From: Cyanidiococcus yangmingshanensis
Taxonomy: Eukaryota; Rhodophyta; Bangiophyceae; Cyanidiales; Cyanidiaceae
DNA length: 64,000 nt
Direction: 5' to 3'
Assembly (NCBI GenBank): GCA_013995675.1
Contig: VWRR01000020.1
Coordinates: 1 to 64,000, forward strand
Part shown: positions 1 to 11,905 of the stretch, one piece after another
Layout: each line of letters starts with the position of its first letter
Numbering within the stretch: the first letter of the stretch is position 1
The notes under the pieces: generated by a model
Databases searched by the model: none
The model's input: only the letters and a program-made list of their open reading frames with translations
Told to the model about the DNA's origin: nothing
Position numbers and translations under genes: made by a program

Positions 1-112
1 TTCCCCCATTCCCCCTATTCCCCCCATTCCCCCCATTTCCCCCCATTCACCCCCATTCCCCCCATTCCCCCATTCCCCCCATTCCCCCCATTCCCCCACT
101 TCACCCCATTAG
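1..112. repeat. Telomere repeat array (C-rich strand)
   Basis: About eleven imperfect copies of a 9-10 base unit ATTCCCCCC run from the first base, with variants carrying five Cs, TATT or ATTT. The complementary unit AATGGGGGG is the telomere repeat described for Cyanidioschyzon merolae. The C-rich strand reading 5' to 3' inwards is what a left chromosome end should show. The copies become irregular after about base 90, as expected for the inner edge of a telomere. Confidence 0.9.
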
Positions 113-1739
113 CCTTATTCCACTGAATCATCTCTTACACTCCATTCACCGCCTTTTCACTGAATCATCTTTTTCACTCCATTCACCGCAATTCACCCCA
201 ATTTCATCATGTCTCCCATATCCCTTATTCCACTGGGGCATCTCAATAGCCCCATATTCTTTATCTACAGTGTTTCAATGATGACTCGAGTCAGCACGTT
301 CAATGTCTTTGTGCCATGCACTTCATCGATTCTTCTCTGAACTTTCTGCTTGGCTGGCGCTGACCAGGTTGGTGTTCGCCCATAGAATGGTGTTTCTGCT
401 TTGCTTGCCGACTCTGTCTCTTTATGTGGAGATTGTTTTGGTCACCTTGTTTAGCTTTTGTTTCGGTTGCTGTCGCTATCTGCTACCTTTATTATTAGCT
501 CACGTTTTTGTGCTTTCTACTTTGATGATTTCGTTTTGTGTTTTTCTCTTGCGTTGTTTTATATCCTCCAGACAGAGATGTGCATCTATATTTGGTTACG
601 CACGCTACTAGCTCTTTATTTGTTTAACTCTGGGTCTTTCCTTCGGTAACGATTTAGGTCTAGATCCTTACCAGTAGGTTGCTTCTCGGTTTGGGGAACC
701 GTTTCGTATTGTCAATCTTTGTGCTCTTGTTCAGATCTTCATCCTCAGTGCTCTTTCGCCGCCGTTGGGCATGCATACTGGACGCAGCGCTGGCGCACGC
801 CTCGGATTTGGATCGCTCCCAGGGTTACTCGTCGCGGATCTTTCGATTCCAGATTCGATAGCGCACCTTCTCGCGCACAACCATCTTATCACACGGTACT
901 CGTCAGGTTGCCCAGGGGTGCTATGCTGGCGCCGCCATCGCCGCCATCGTCGCCATCCATTCGGCGCTCCTCGGTCGATGTGCGATGCCGCCGCTCCCAT
1001 CCCAGAGGCCCGGCGTCCAACCTGATCTCTTGGATATACTTCACTGGCCCAATGGCGCCTGCTCATCTTGGATAGGCATGCTGCCGATCGGGGTTGCTTC
1101 GGACGAGCCCTCGACGTCGCAGCTGGGACCACAGTTACGATCCTCCACGACGCCGCTGCCTGGCCTAGACGCTCCTGCAGGGATCTTTTCCGGTTTGAGA
1201 CAATAACGAGCTGGCGAATGGCTGCACAACCAAGGACCCATGCAGATCTGAACGATGCTGGTTCGCTCGTCGACCACAGCATGAATCGTTGGAGACTCGC
1301 ATAGATCTTCAAGGTTTTCGTTTCGCTCTGACTTACTCTTTTGTGCCCAACTGCTCAAATATAGATTGATCGGACCAACTGACTATTTAACATCTCAATA
1401 GACCCATGGTTGTCTAGTCTGTATGAACAATGATTGGTATTGGCGCTTTCTCAATATTATTCGAACTGACGACATGCTATGCTATGTCGTATTGAATGAA
1501 TATCAGTTATGGAAACCTCTGGGGAGTAGCGAACAGTACGATCGGTCACCTCGGACACGCTCGCTCTGTCGGCGATTGAGGACAGCGAACGCAGCTTGCG
1601 CCGCCTTCGATCGCCAGGCCACGACCGGACTGGACACGACTGGCCGCGACAGATCCATCGCGCGGCGCGCATTTCCCGCCAACGCCTTTGCGCAGATTTA
1701 GGCGCAGGCGCACGCACGCTTTTGCCTGACCGAAAATGG

Positions 1740-1803
1740 ACAGACGCTGGACGCCGGACGAGATCGCCAGCGAGCGCCAGCGAAGCCAGCGAGCGCCAGC
1801 GTA
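1740..1803. repeat. Short tandem repeat of GCCAGCGA-type units
   Basis: Repeats of GCCAGCGAGC and AGCGAAGCCA follow each other for about 60 bases. A related (CAGCGC)n tract lies at about 2100-2130 and a (GATGCC)n tract at about 2215-2243. All are inside the gene-free subtelomere and look like slippage products. Confidence 0.6.
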
Positions 1804-2526
1804 CGATTGAGCGATTGCATGCGAACGCTCGCACGCGCAATTGATGCGCCGCCCCTAGCAGTGATGCGCCGCCGCCTCTGGCGGGACAGCATACGCGGGA
1901 CAGCTCACCGCGACAAGGTCAACGTGACAGCTCCCAAGAAAGCATTCCCTGACAGCTCCCCAGGACAGCACCTGCTGCGCCACGGCGTCCTGCGACTTAC
2001 AGACGGACACGGCGCGCACCCCAGCCGAGCGGCGTCTGTCGCCAATCCGCGGGTGCCGACCCAATTCGCCGAGCTAGGGTCGTTTCGTCGGCCACCACGG
2101 CGCCAGCGCCAGCGCCAGCGCCAGCTCCAGCAAACGCCATCTAGGATCATCGATTCCAGATCCACACGATGCGCCAGACGGAGACGATTTCAGCGATGGT
2201 CGATGACTGATTGTCGATGCCGATGCTGATGCCGATGCCGATGGACAATTGCGATCGCGATGGCCAACAGCGGCAACAGCAGCAGCAGCGGCGGTATTCA
2301 CAGAGATTGCGCAGTTGCCGGTGCCAGCATCGATCACAGTAGGAACCGACACCATGAACCCTGGAAAGCGACCTATGGTGACTTGACGTTACGAAACGAA
2401 GCGACCATGGGCATGCAAAAAAATCTACAATCGTCCAGAAACCTACCTTGCTCTATACCGGAATGAAACCTGACAAAAACAAAACAGCACTAGGGGGAGA
2501 CGGTCAGCGGCCTGCCTTGCTGGCGT

Positions 2527-2640
2527 GAGCTAGACTGCACAGACCTGATCTGAACTGAACGGAGCAGAATGATGCTGAACTGAACTGAAAAGAGCAGACT
2601 GAGCTGAACAGAGTCGAACTTTGCTGTACTGCATTCTGCA
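2527..2640. repeat. Degenerate CTGAACT/GAGCAGA repeat
   Basis: The words CTGAACTGAAC, GAGCAGA and TGCTGAACTGAAC recur over about 110 bases with base changes between copies. No coding sense is apparent. Subtelomeric simple-repeat DNA is the most economical reading. Confidence 0.5.
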
Positions 2641-3734
2641 GTCGTAGAACTGTGCGACACCGCGCACAGCCTCGGGACCGACACGCACACACACGTAGTC
2701 TAGTGGGACCTAACCTGATCTGGGACCTGATCTTAAAACGGACATCCAGATCTGGGGAGCTGCCCAGTGAATTCCAGAAATATACCTCGAATATGAATTT
2801 AATCATATTTGTGAGGTCACGAGTGTCCGGAACGCACCACGCGATTTTTGTGTTGAAAACTGAGACCCCTCTCTCTATACAGCCGCATGGCGCTAGCGCG
2901 TACTTGGACCGACGGACCCCCCCCGGCGACACTGATCGACCCTGACGCTCACAAAATTCAGTCAGCCTCAGCGCAACCTCTCCATATCAATAGACAAAAC
3001 CTTCTCCAAAACTAAACGAGAAAAAAAACGAAAGGAATAGTTTTACCAAACCAAACTAGAAAACCAATATCGATGCATGCTAAAGCTAGAACCATATCGA
3101 CTGGTACGCGTTGACTCCAGCCTGGCTGCTGGATCCATTCGCGCTGGGTCCAGATTCAATGAGCGCGCCTTCCGTCAGCGCTCAGTCGCATGCAGATTCC
3201 TGTCACCAGGATACGCTTGTCGGCCAGCCGCTGCGAAAAACTCGATCATGGATTGCCGACTGTCTGACAGATGCATTTCTGGGATTACCCTTTCCTGAAC
3301 ATCGACTCGCCGCCTGGCCTGCAGCTCCGATACCCATTGCATGGGTGACGTTGGTGGCTCGGCACCGCAGCCCCAGCCCCAGCTCAAGTCCAATTCTATG
3401 CAAGATCATGAACAAGATCATGATCATGAACAAGAACGGTGGTCTCCCGCTGTTGATCGCCAATACCAACAATGCATCCTTTTCCCGACCAGCGATCTCC
3501 CGTAGCGCTCACATACATCCATACTCAGTTCCGTTCCTATCCATGGTGGCATCCTCTCTTGGCTTCGTGCCCACACTACGCCGACAATGCGTCATCTTGG
3601 AATTGGTGACTATATACTGAAGACAGCATGGTGCATCTTGCTGCATCACCAATGGTGACGGCGGAAGGAGGATGCACGTTCCCGTCTCCCTGAACGCTCA
3701 TCTCATGATCTATTCCGCTGAGCCATAGCTCTTG

Positions 3735-3850
3735 AACGATGATGTTCCAATGAGCCGACGAGCCAATGATCCGATGAGTCAATGGTCCGATGAAACAATG
3801 AGCCAATGAATCGATTGAACAACAAACCAATAAACCTCCTTGTCAGGTAA
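3735..3850. repeat. Degenerate CCAATGATCCGATGAG repeat
   Basis: Units close to CAATGAGCC, GATGAGTCAATGG and CCGATGAAACAATGA recur about ten times with roughly 8-15 base spacing. The unit is not a multiple of three and no frame is conserved, so a non-coding tandem array is likely. A purine-rich GAGACAGAGA tract follows at about 4645-4710. Confidence 0.55.
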
Positions 3851-6463
3851 GCAATGGAACAATGATCCCATGAACCATCATCGGTCGCGCTGGTACACCT
3901 CGATTGCAATGATCTGGTCATTGCTCATCATGGGCGATGCGGCCATGATCTCCAGCAGCCGTGGGCGCCACCAATGTGTCTCCCTCACGCTCAACGATCA
4001 GGTCAAAGGCCTTTTCTTTCCCTTCGTCTCTGTGGCGATTCCCAGTGATAACCACTGGACGTTGAATGAATGCATTCTAGTATAGTCACAATTTTCTTTC
4101 TGAATACACCATCTCTGGTGTTTCTTTGGTACGCAGAGTCATGCTTGAGATAAGCGTTAGAGCCACGGCTCCTTTCAATGGAACAGAGGCGAGTACCATC
4201 CATGCCAGTGAAGAACCATCACCTGAAAAGCGATGCCTCTGCATCCCCTTGTCCCGTACGCTCCCACAGAGATACCGCTCGTTGCCATACAGGCGGCTGA
4301 GGTCTCGTTTCATTCTTCTCGATCGCTGCGCGGCTTTCATCAAGCGTCTCGGCGATGCACGGACCTAGTGCTCGAGCTGCGCCCTCTGAAATGCATCCGT
4401 TTCAGTCTCATAATCCAAAAAGCATCATGAAACACTCGGTGCTGGCGCACACCAGTTGATGAGTTAACGCGCCAGCCTTGTCTCGAAGCGAGTCGGCAAT
4501 GTCCCAGTCATCCCTCCTGAGACGTTCGAGAACTCTCTGAAATCCAGCGACCGCTCGAGTTTGCCACGTGAATCAGATCTGTTCTTTTTCGGTGCACCCA
4601 ATCTACATGATAAAACGGGATCTATCGACAGTACTGCCGTGGAGTCTCAGAGAGCCAAAGAGACAAAGAGAGACAGAGAGACAGAGAGATATAAGGAGAT
4701 AGAGAGACAACGATTCAGATCGTTTCCGCAACCCGCGGTGCGCTACAGCTATCGTAACCACGATAGAGAGAGAATTGTTCCTCATTCTATCTTGACTTCT
4801 CCAGTAGTTCTCCACTTGGATAGGTGTGCTGCTTCTGAGACGTCTTCATGTTACCATCGTGCTAGGATGCTTCGGATTCCTCAATGTCGCTTCGTAGTGA
4901 CGCTGATTCATTGAAAACCAATGCATCATGAGTAGTTCAGTTCAGCAGCGGAGCGTGTGTGCTACGAAAACATCGGGGCTGGGCTGCTCCCGCAGCATAG
5001 ACTTTCCAGCTCGCTCAACATAAGAGACATGGACAGTAGGGACGATCGCAAGAAGAAACTACGTTCCAAAGCAGAAGCTAGCAGGAGGAACGACTGGTAG
5101 GCTCCATCACTTCTACGAGGCAATCAAGCATTTATGAGTTCTATGACTGATTGGAGCGGTTCGAGTTCGCTTTCTCAGTGAATAACAGCGATTTCTAGAA
5201 CTGGACCAATATTCATCGAGACTGTTTCGGTAGATACGTCAAGACGTTTCGCACGGGCAAACACAATCAAAGAGGATGCCTCGGCCCCGGCATGTTTGTG
5301 GTGGTGTCATGGGCGCTCCGGGCCTGATGGCCCGTCTCGTTTTCTGTTCTAGGAAAAGCGGCGTAGAGATATCGTCGATTCTACTTGATGCTTGATATCC
5401 ATTCCAATTAACCTGTTTCTGAATGGGAACCAAATCTAGATGTTACTGAATATCTGAGGCACGCTATCCGCAATTCAGAGATATCCCAAGAGGGCACACG
5501 TCTCCGGGAATGCGCTCGACCTCATCAGAATCTCTGTCGCGATCTGGGCCCTGCATGGCTGCATGGTTGCAAGGCTTTATGACTGTATGGCTGCACAGCA
5601 ATGATCTGAAGACGCTCGGCTCACGCGCTCTTCCAATCATGATGGACAAACAGTATTCTTTTGAGAATATCGTTCCAGTTTTTACTTTCCATTTCGCGGA
5701 CTTTTCATAGACATTCTCATTTCTTTTGGTCGTTCCCTTCCGCGAAACATTCATGTCTCTCATAGATACTCATCGAGTATCAAGTGCAGAGAGCCCAGTA
5801 TGAAGCGACGATAGAGACCAGGTTCTCGACGCTTTGGCGTCTTTGGGTATTTCCAGGTGCATTGATGGTGCCATTGTGATTTGAAACTTCAATGACGCAA
5901 ACATCTGTGATCCATTCAGAACCCTAGACACAGCCATTTCGGAAAGCACTGGCAAGGCCTCGTGTCCCGTTCGACTCTTCGTATACAGACTCAGATCTAG
6001 GCATGCTGCCAAGCATTCTTCATCAGGGCCAAGTGGCTAGTGGCCTTGGTGGTTGTGTACTGTATGGCTAGACGGAGTACAGACTGCGAGGGCGACCAGT
6101 CAGGCATGCCCTGATTTTCAGGCCTAGACTGGACGGATGCTAGGCGCCCAAGATCGCAGCACGCTGCTCGATCACATCATCGTGGAGACTTGGGTAAAAT
6201 CTGATTCAACAAATTCTTGGTCGAAATTCGTGTTCGTTCTGGACAGCAGCGCGACGCTCATATCTTGCTGCGTACACTCACCAAGACCTATTCTAATGCT
6301 CGTTTTGACGTTTTCGAAATTGTTTCACAGAAGCATGTAATGCTCGATAGACTAGCTCCTTGCGAATGTATCGTTGCCCTCTGAACATCGTACGTTCCAA
6401 TCCCCAACCTAGAATATCCGATAGGACGACCGCTCGAAGGAACCTGACGCTTGGTGGAGGCAC

Positions 6464-9190
6464 CTACACAGCAGTAGCCAACGTCGTCGCAGACGCTGAA
6501 GTAGTTGCGGATACAATAGGCGATACCGTCGGACTCGGGGTCGGGGTCGGGGTCAGTGTTGGTATCGGACTTGCCACAACGCACTCGTTGTTGATGCACT
6601 CCTCATTCGAGCGACAGCAACGCACCTTGTTCACCAGGTTATCCGACGGGATCAAATAGGTCCCGCACTGCTTGGTCGGGTCCTTGCAGACGCAGAACGA
6701 GGGCAAGACGATCTGACTCTGCTGCTGCTGTTCTTGCTGCTGCTGCTGCTGAACAATATTGTTGTTGTTATTGTTGCTGAACGGGCTGTAGGTGCAGTTC
6801 TGCGTCTCGGCGTTGCAGCACTCGGGACCACACGCTATGTAGGTCGCGTTCGACGTGTTGCTGTTCATACCGCTCAGCGAGTTCGACACGTAACCATAGG
6901 TCTGGCAGACGTACTCGGTCACCCGCTGATAGCACTCGCCGCCAAAGCCGAGGCAGCAACCCGCGTCCAGACACTGCTGGGGCGTGTACGTCGGCGTCCG
7001 GTCCGTGATCTTATCGTCTCCATAGAGGATCGAGTGCAACAGACGTACCAACTGGTTGTTGTTTTGTTGCTGTTGCTGTTGTTGCTGCTGTTGCGGCACA
7101 CTGTTGCAGGGCTGGCGCTCAAACTCGGGCACCACACACGTCTTCTCGGGCTGGAAACAGTACGGGTCCGACGCAAAGTCGCTCGGCTGCTTGCCACTCT
7201 GCACCCACTGGTTCTGCACCTGCGAGTCGTAGCAGCACCCTTGGGCGTAGCAGGTGAACTGGTTGATGCCTGCGTTCCCACACGGCTGGCGCTGGCTACC
7301 TGGCGACGGACACTTGGGGACAGGCGCTTGCACTTCCTGTAGTGCCACCGAGGCCTGCGGCGCATGGTTGATGTCGTAGTAGCACCAGGGTGCCAGGATG
7401 CCGTTGGCGGTCGGCTGCCAGCAGCATCCGGGAATCGCAATGCACTCGTCGGGATAGATATAGCTCCAGCCACAGGGCACGCGTTGCGACACAGAGACGG
7501 CACTGCAGGCAGCAGAGACGCTCTTCAGGGTGCATTCATTCGTCGTCGGATTGAAGCAGCATCCGACTTGCTGACAGGCATCCTGGTTGTTGTACTGGCC
7601 AGGTGAGCCGCACACTTCATTGGTGCAGATCGGAGTAGGTGTTGGTGTGATTGTCGTTGAATGCGTTGCTGTTGCAGTGAATGTCGGGGAGGCTGTCGCT
7701 GTTATCGTCGTTGTTGCCGTGACTGTTGGCGTGGCTGTTGCTGTTGGTGTGGGTGTGGGCGTGGGCGTGGGCAGCACCTCCGCAAGTGCGAAAACATCGT
7801 TGAGATATCCTGGTCCTGTCCCAGTGGAGTTCGAAAGTCCAGCGCCTCCAAACACTATCGGATCATTGCCGTTGGTATTCCAGAGAACAGAGCCGTAACG
7901 AGCCCCAGGCACAACACTTGGGCTGGAGACATTAAACACACCATAGTCTGCGATTGCATCCACCTGCGTGCTACCGTTGATCCATGCCCATTGACGCAAG
8001 CCGATGTCGAAGATCCACAAATCATTCAGCTCCCCGAAAATGCTGGCTGAGTTCGCATAGCCTTCACCACCAAAAAGCTGCAGATTTCCGAGAGCGTCGA
8101 CAAAGCTTGTGCTAAAGTACCTTCCACCAGGATAACTGGCTGGAGACAGCTCACCGAATGTGCCGTATACTCCAGGATTGTTGGGGGTAGCATTTCCTGC
8201 CACAAAAATCCAGGCGGATAAACTCGTGTTGTAGACCCATAAGTCATTCAGGTAACCAAACTGGTCTGTACTGTTTCCGTATCCATCCCCACCGAACAGC
8301 CAGAGGTTTCCCTCAGAGTCTACCCACGAGGAGGGACCATAACGCCCCCCGGGTGCATTCAAAGCATTAACCACACCGGGGGCGCTGTAGTTGCCTGGTT
8401 GATTAGGCATTGTAGAGCCACCTTGATATGCCCATTCAAACGAAGAAGTGTTGAAAGACCATAAATCCGAAAGAAAGCCTTCCGGGCTCTCTCCTCCAAA
8501 CAACCACAGTACTCCATCTGACTTAGTCCAGAATGCAGCGCTGTCCCGAGCTCCAGGATTATAGTTAGGACCATAAGTACCTTTCGGCCCGTACACAGGC
8601 GCAACGCTGGTAGTGTCATTTCCTGCTACCCAGGTCCAGTTGCCACTCGTTGTGTCGTACAACCACATGTCATTCAGATCGCCCTGATTACCATTCTTAT
8701 CAAAACCGAATCCACCGAACAACCAGAAATATTGCTCATCCGTCTGCCAGTACGCGGTCTCGTCACGTCCTCCGGGAATATTCGTTGGACTTCCTTCGCG
8801 AAACGTTCCGTATACTCCAGCCTGGCCAGTCGTTGAGTTGCCCCCGATCCAGGTCCACTCTAGGGAGCTTGTGTTGAAATACCAGAGGTCATTGCAATAC
8901 CCGAATGATGATGCGTTTCCATAACCAAGCCCACCAAACAAATAGACCAAACCCGAGCTTCCAACCCACGCTGCCGAATTTTGCCGGCCTCCGGGAACAC
9001 TACCTGCAGAGGTCACGTTCAGCGTTCCGTAAATTCCAGGGTTACTGAGCCCGGTCTCTCCACCAATCCATGTCCAGCTGACAGCACTCACAGGAGCTGG
9101 AGTGGCCACAACCCACTCGGGAGACGTTACCGCCAGCGAAAACAGGAGCGCCACCCATAGGGCAGACACCCAGAAACGTGAGTGATTCAT
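6464..9190 (-). CDS. Secreted Kelch-repeat and trefoil-domain protein
   Basis: A 908-residue protein of the secretory pathway. The start MNHSRFW at 9190 is chosen because it is directly followed by a hydrophobic signal peptide (residues 6-30); the open frame continues upstream only without ATG support. Residues 39-470 hold six Kelch-type repeats, each with an FGG blade core, an LNDLW strand, a W.W..G turn and a PG.R loop, which should fold as a beta propeller of the galactose-oxidase kind. Residues 474-520 are a Pro-Thr linker. Four trefoil (P-type) modules follow (about 522-755) with the signature Cys pattern and GCC core, then a Cys-rich segment (771-872) and a Thr-Pro tail. Poly-Gln tracts interrupt the third part (699-709 and 814-824). 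Many N-x-S/T sites suggest glycosylation. No catalytic tyrosine-cysteine pair was identified, so an adhesion or wall role is inferred. It is the gene nearest the telomere. Confidence 0.85.
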   Translation of the reverse strand: MNHSRFWVSALWVALLFSLAVTSPEWVVATPAPVSAVSWTWIGGETGLSNPGIYGTLNVTSAGSVPGGRQNSAAWVGSSGLVYLFGGLGYGNASSFGYCNDLWYFNTSSLEWTWIGGNSTTGQAGVYGTFREGSPTNIPGGRDETAYWQTDEQYFWLFGGFGFDKNGNQGDLNDMWLYDTTSGNWTWVAGNDTTSVAPVYGPKGTYGPNYNPGARDSAAFWTKSDGVLWLFGGESPEGFLSDLWSFNTSSFEWAYQGGSTMPNQPGNYSAPGVVNALNAPGGRYGPSSWVDSEGNLWLFGGDGYGNSTDQFGYLNDLWVYNTSLSAWIFVAGNATPNNPGVYGTFGELSPASYPGGRYFSTSFVDALGNLQLFGGEGYANSASIFGELNDLWIFDIGLRQWAWINGSTQVDAIADYGVFNVSSPSVVPGARYGSVLWNTNGNDPIVFGGAGLSNSTGTGPGYLNDVFALAEVLPTPTPTPTPTATATPTVTATTTITATASPTFTATATHSTTITPTPTPICTNEVCGSPGQYNNQDACQQVGCCFNPTTNECTLKSVSAACSAVSVSQRVPCGWSYIYPDECIAIPGCCWQPTANGILAPWCYYDINHAPQASVALQEVQAPVPKCPSPGSQRQPCGNAGINQFTCYAQGCCYDSQVQNQWVQSGKQPSDFASDPYCFQPEKTCVVPEFERQPCNSVPQQQQQQQQQQNNNQLVRLLHSILYGDDKITDRTPTYTPQQCLDAGCCLGFGGECYQRVTEYVCQTYGYVSNSLSGMNSNTSNATYIACGPECCNAETQNCTYSPFSNNNNNNIVQQQQQQEQQQQSQIVLPSFCVCKDPTKQCGTYLIPSDNLVNKVRCCRSNEECINNECVVASPIPTLTPTPTPSPTVSPIVSATTSASATTLATAV

Positions 9191-10391
9191 CCAGACAGAC
9201 ACCACCAGTTTCTTATAAACAACTTTGTTTCTTTTCGGTAATTCCTTAAATAACCACCGCCAGTACGAGTTTGAATTGTGAACTCGAGCGTAACCGTCAT
9301 GTTCAGTGAGAACAACAAAGCGCGAAAGCGAAACCAGGGTAACCGTCCGCTTCGCGGTGCGCGCCAAGCCACGGCGGGAATTCAAATCGCGTATGATTGC
9401 CGTTTCGTTCACGAAACAGTCGTAAAGGTTTGAGTGGATTTTTGTCGTGGAAGGTGATAAGATTTCCAAGTTTGGAGTTGCCGGATACTCTACTTGAAGG
9501 AGAAACTAATGGACACTCAAAACGAGCCTGATACATGTGGAAGATTTGTAACAATTTCTTGTGGTTGTGTATAGAGAGCGGTGCGAAAGGCCAAACACGC
9601 TCGGAGAACAGAGTGCTTTATCTATCACTGTCGAATGACACCCGTCTTGGAGTGGCCAAATGCGAGATCAAGCTTTCAGCACCAACTCCAATATGTCTGA
9701 AAAGTCCTGCCTCCTTTTTTCTACGCTGATGAGAGAAAGGCTACTTGTCTCCAAAGATGATTGCTTGACTTTGAGGGTGATTCTCGTTGATCGAAAGATA
9801 TCCGATAGTTACTTCAGGTTGCCTGTTCCGCACACAAGACTTTAAAAGAATCTGCGCAAAGAAAAAGAATAAACTTCTGTTCTTGCTGCTTTCCGCATAC
9901 AGAAGCCATAAAAACAGTATCCTGTTCTACATATCATAAGAAAGAACGCATACGAACACCACTCGTCTACAAAGCACACGAACAAAAAATTCATACTTTT
10001 TGGTCTATCGCGGTATCATGAGTCACTGGAGCGAGCGTGTCCGGTCATGTCCAGCATTAGAGCGGGATCCAAAACGCACCGAAGGATGCTTACGACGACT
10101 TTGAATATCTCTCAAGACGATCAAAGTCGAGACTCTGAGGAAATCTTTACTAGTCATCAAGAACACCTATAAGCATTCATGTTGACTCCATGAGAAATGA
10201 TCAAAAGGACCATAAATTCATGAACAAATTCGCCTTTTTTTCTTGATGTTCACGATCCAGACTATGTCAGACACAACTTTCGTTCTATGGATCCCCGTCT
10301 CTTTCACGGAATTCAAGATGAACCCTTAGGTGCCTCGCCAGAGCAAATCTTTTCGGCAGATACCTCTATTCATTGATCCTCTCGTCTTCCA
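9191..10391. other. Divergent intergenic region
   Basis: About 1.2 kb between the divergently transcribed Kelch/trefoil gene and the signal peptide peptidase gene. It is more AT rich than its flanks, with A-rich runs at about 9850-9990. Both promoters must lie here. No further gene is seen. Confidence 0.6.
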
Positions 10392-11905
10392 ATGACTACC
10401 ATCCATCGCTGTTCAGAACGGCTTTTCCAAACGGCTCTAGGCTTGCGCGTCGTTCAACAACGAAACGCAGTTCGGCACGCCTCGCGCACCCAGACGTTGC
10501 GTCACCAAAGTCTTCACTCGTCTCGGTACACAAAGCAACGAGTGCACGATCTTAGAAACAAACTGATGACTCGATCCAGAGGTGCAGACGGGACGAGGAG
10601 CAAGCGCCAGCGCGACGCTGCAGCCGAGGACTGGGACGAGCTCGCTGCAGCGCTCTGTCAACGTCGCGCGGCTTCAGTAACCAAGCGTCTCGTTTTCGCG
10701 TACACTTTGCTCGTCTTGGTGCTGGTCGGCTTTCCGCTGCTCTACACCAGGGCCGAGGACAACGGTCTGATTCCACCGGCGCCGCAACTCTTGTCTGCCT
10801 CCTCAGTTGGCGTCACCCTCACCAATATGCTGCTCGTCTCCAGCAGTGTCGTGTTTATCGGTGCACACGTGTCGGCGTCGCGGGCAAGTCATCGACAGTG
10901 GGTGCTCGAGCAGCTCCGCCAGCGCACTGGGAAACACGACGGTGACTCGGTCACGGCAGCACTCGCCGACCTGGAGCGAGACGTTATCGGACGAGGAGAC
11001 GCCCTTCGGTTTCCGCTGATCGCCTCGCTCGGCCTGCTCGGTCTCTTTCTGGCGATACGCTACCTCCCACCTCGTCTAGTGCAGCTGGCTGCTCGGTGCC
11101 TATGTGGCCATGGCAGCGTTGGTCTCCCTGACCAGCACCCTGTCGCCCCTGCTGGATATGATCGAGGCCCGTTTGCGACGTTCGCGTGCCAGGTCGCTCG
11201 GCATCCTCCTGTCGCGACGACTGTCCCTGTTCAGCGACACGCTTGCGTTCCATGGTCGAGACTTGGTCAGTATGACCGTGGCTGCCCCACTTTTGTACGC
11301 ATATCGCGGAGCGAATGGTCTCAGCGCAGCTGTGCTGAACAATGTGTTCGCAGCGAGCCTCGGTGTGGCAGGCATCGATCTCCTGGCCATTGGCGACTTT
11401 CAGACTGCGGTCGTGCTGCTGCTTGGTCTTTTCCTTCTACGACATATTCTGGGTATTCGGCAGTGAATCCATCTTTGGAGACAATGTGATGGTATCGGTG
11501 GCGCGAGGCATCGACGGGCCCTTCAAGTTCATCTTCTTCCGACCGCGAACTCACTTGGACGCAACCCGCGAAACGTCCATGCTTGGTCTCGGTGACCTAG
11601 TGATTCCTGGACTCTTTGTGGCGCTGATGCTCAGATTCGACAATCGTCGAGCACCCAGTTGTGGTCTAGCGACTGCTACACCGTACTTTTGGGCATCGTA
11701 CTTGGCGTACGCCCTCGGTATGGTGGCAACGTTTCTCGCAATGGCCGTCTTTCATGTGGCGCAACCGGCGCTGCTCTACCTGGTGCCGCTCTGTCTCGCG
11801 GCTCCTTTAACGCGCGCCTGGTTTGCAGGAGAGCTGCGTTCTCTCTGGCACTATCGCGAGCCGGACCTGGACTCGAAACAGGCGTCTGTTTCACGCTCCA
11901 ACTAG
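10392..11905 (+). CDS. SPP: Signal peptide peptidase (presenilin-type aspartyl protease)
   Basis: Intramembrane aspartyl protease of the ER that cleaves leftover signal peptides. All diagnostic motifs are present: a FYD/YD.FWVFG motif at about 11435-11460, GLGD followed by LVIPG at about 11587-11610, and QPALLYLVP at about 11761-11790. The match to human HM13 runs from RFPLIASLGLLGL onward. They lie in three different frames. Reading continues only with a +1 shift near 11088 (QL to LLGAYVAM) and another near 11437 (LGLFL to YDIFWVFG); both junctions align with the family without gap. The ATG at 10392 gives about 58 basic, Ser/Arg-rich residues before a second ATG at 10566; the latter is closer to the usual start, or the extension could be a presequence. 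Two changes of frame could mean assembly errors, real frameshifting or a pseudogene; the intact motifs argue against decay. Confidence 0.88.

Larger units (their letters stand above)
113..6463. other. Subtelomeric stretch without recognisable genes
   Basis: About 6.3 kb with many short open frames on both strands but none with a recognisable domain, coherent composition or conserved motif. Bases 113-200 are degenerate telomere-like and CACTCCATTCACCGC-like units. Bases 300-650 are pyrimidine and T rich. From 740 to 2350 the sequence is GC rich with short simple repeats, and 2990-3060 is A rich. I see no retroelement, transposase or tRNA gene here. It reads as decayed, repeat-built subtelomeric DNA. 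Confidence 0.7.

Noticed and set aside
719-1312. Long overlapping open frames on both strands in the subtelomere (up to 193 residues)
   Set aside because: Arg/Ser/Pro-rich composition without domains, overlapping on opposite strands; typical of chance frames in GC-rich DNA.
3735-3850. Regularly spaced repeat in the subtelomere as a CRISPR-like array
   Set aside because: Units are short, diverged and directly adjacent without spacers; the sequence is eukaryotic.
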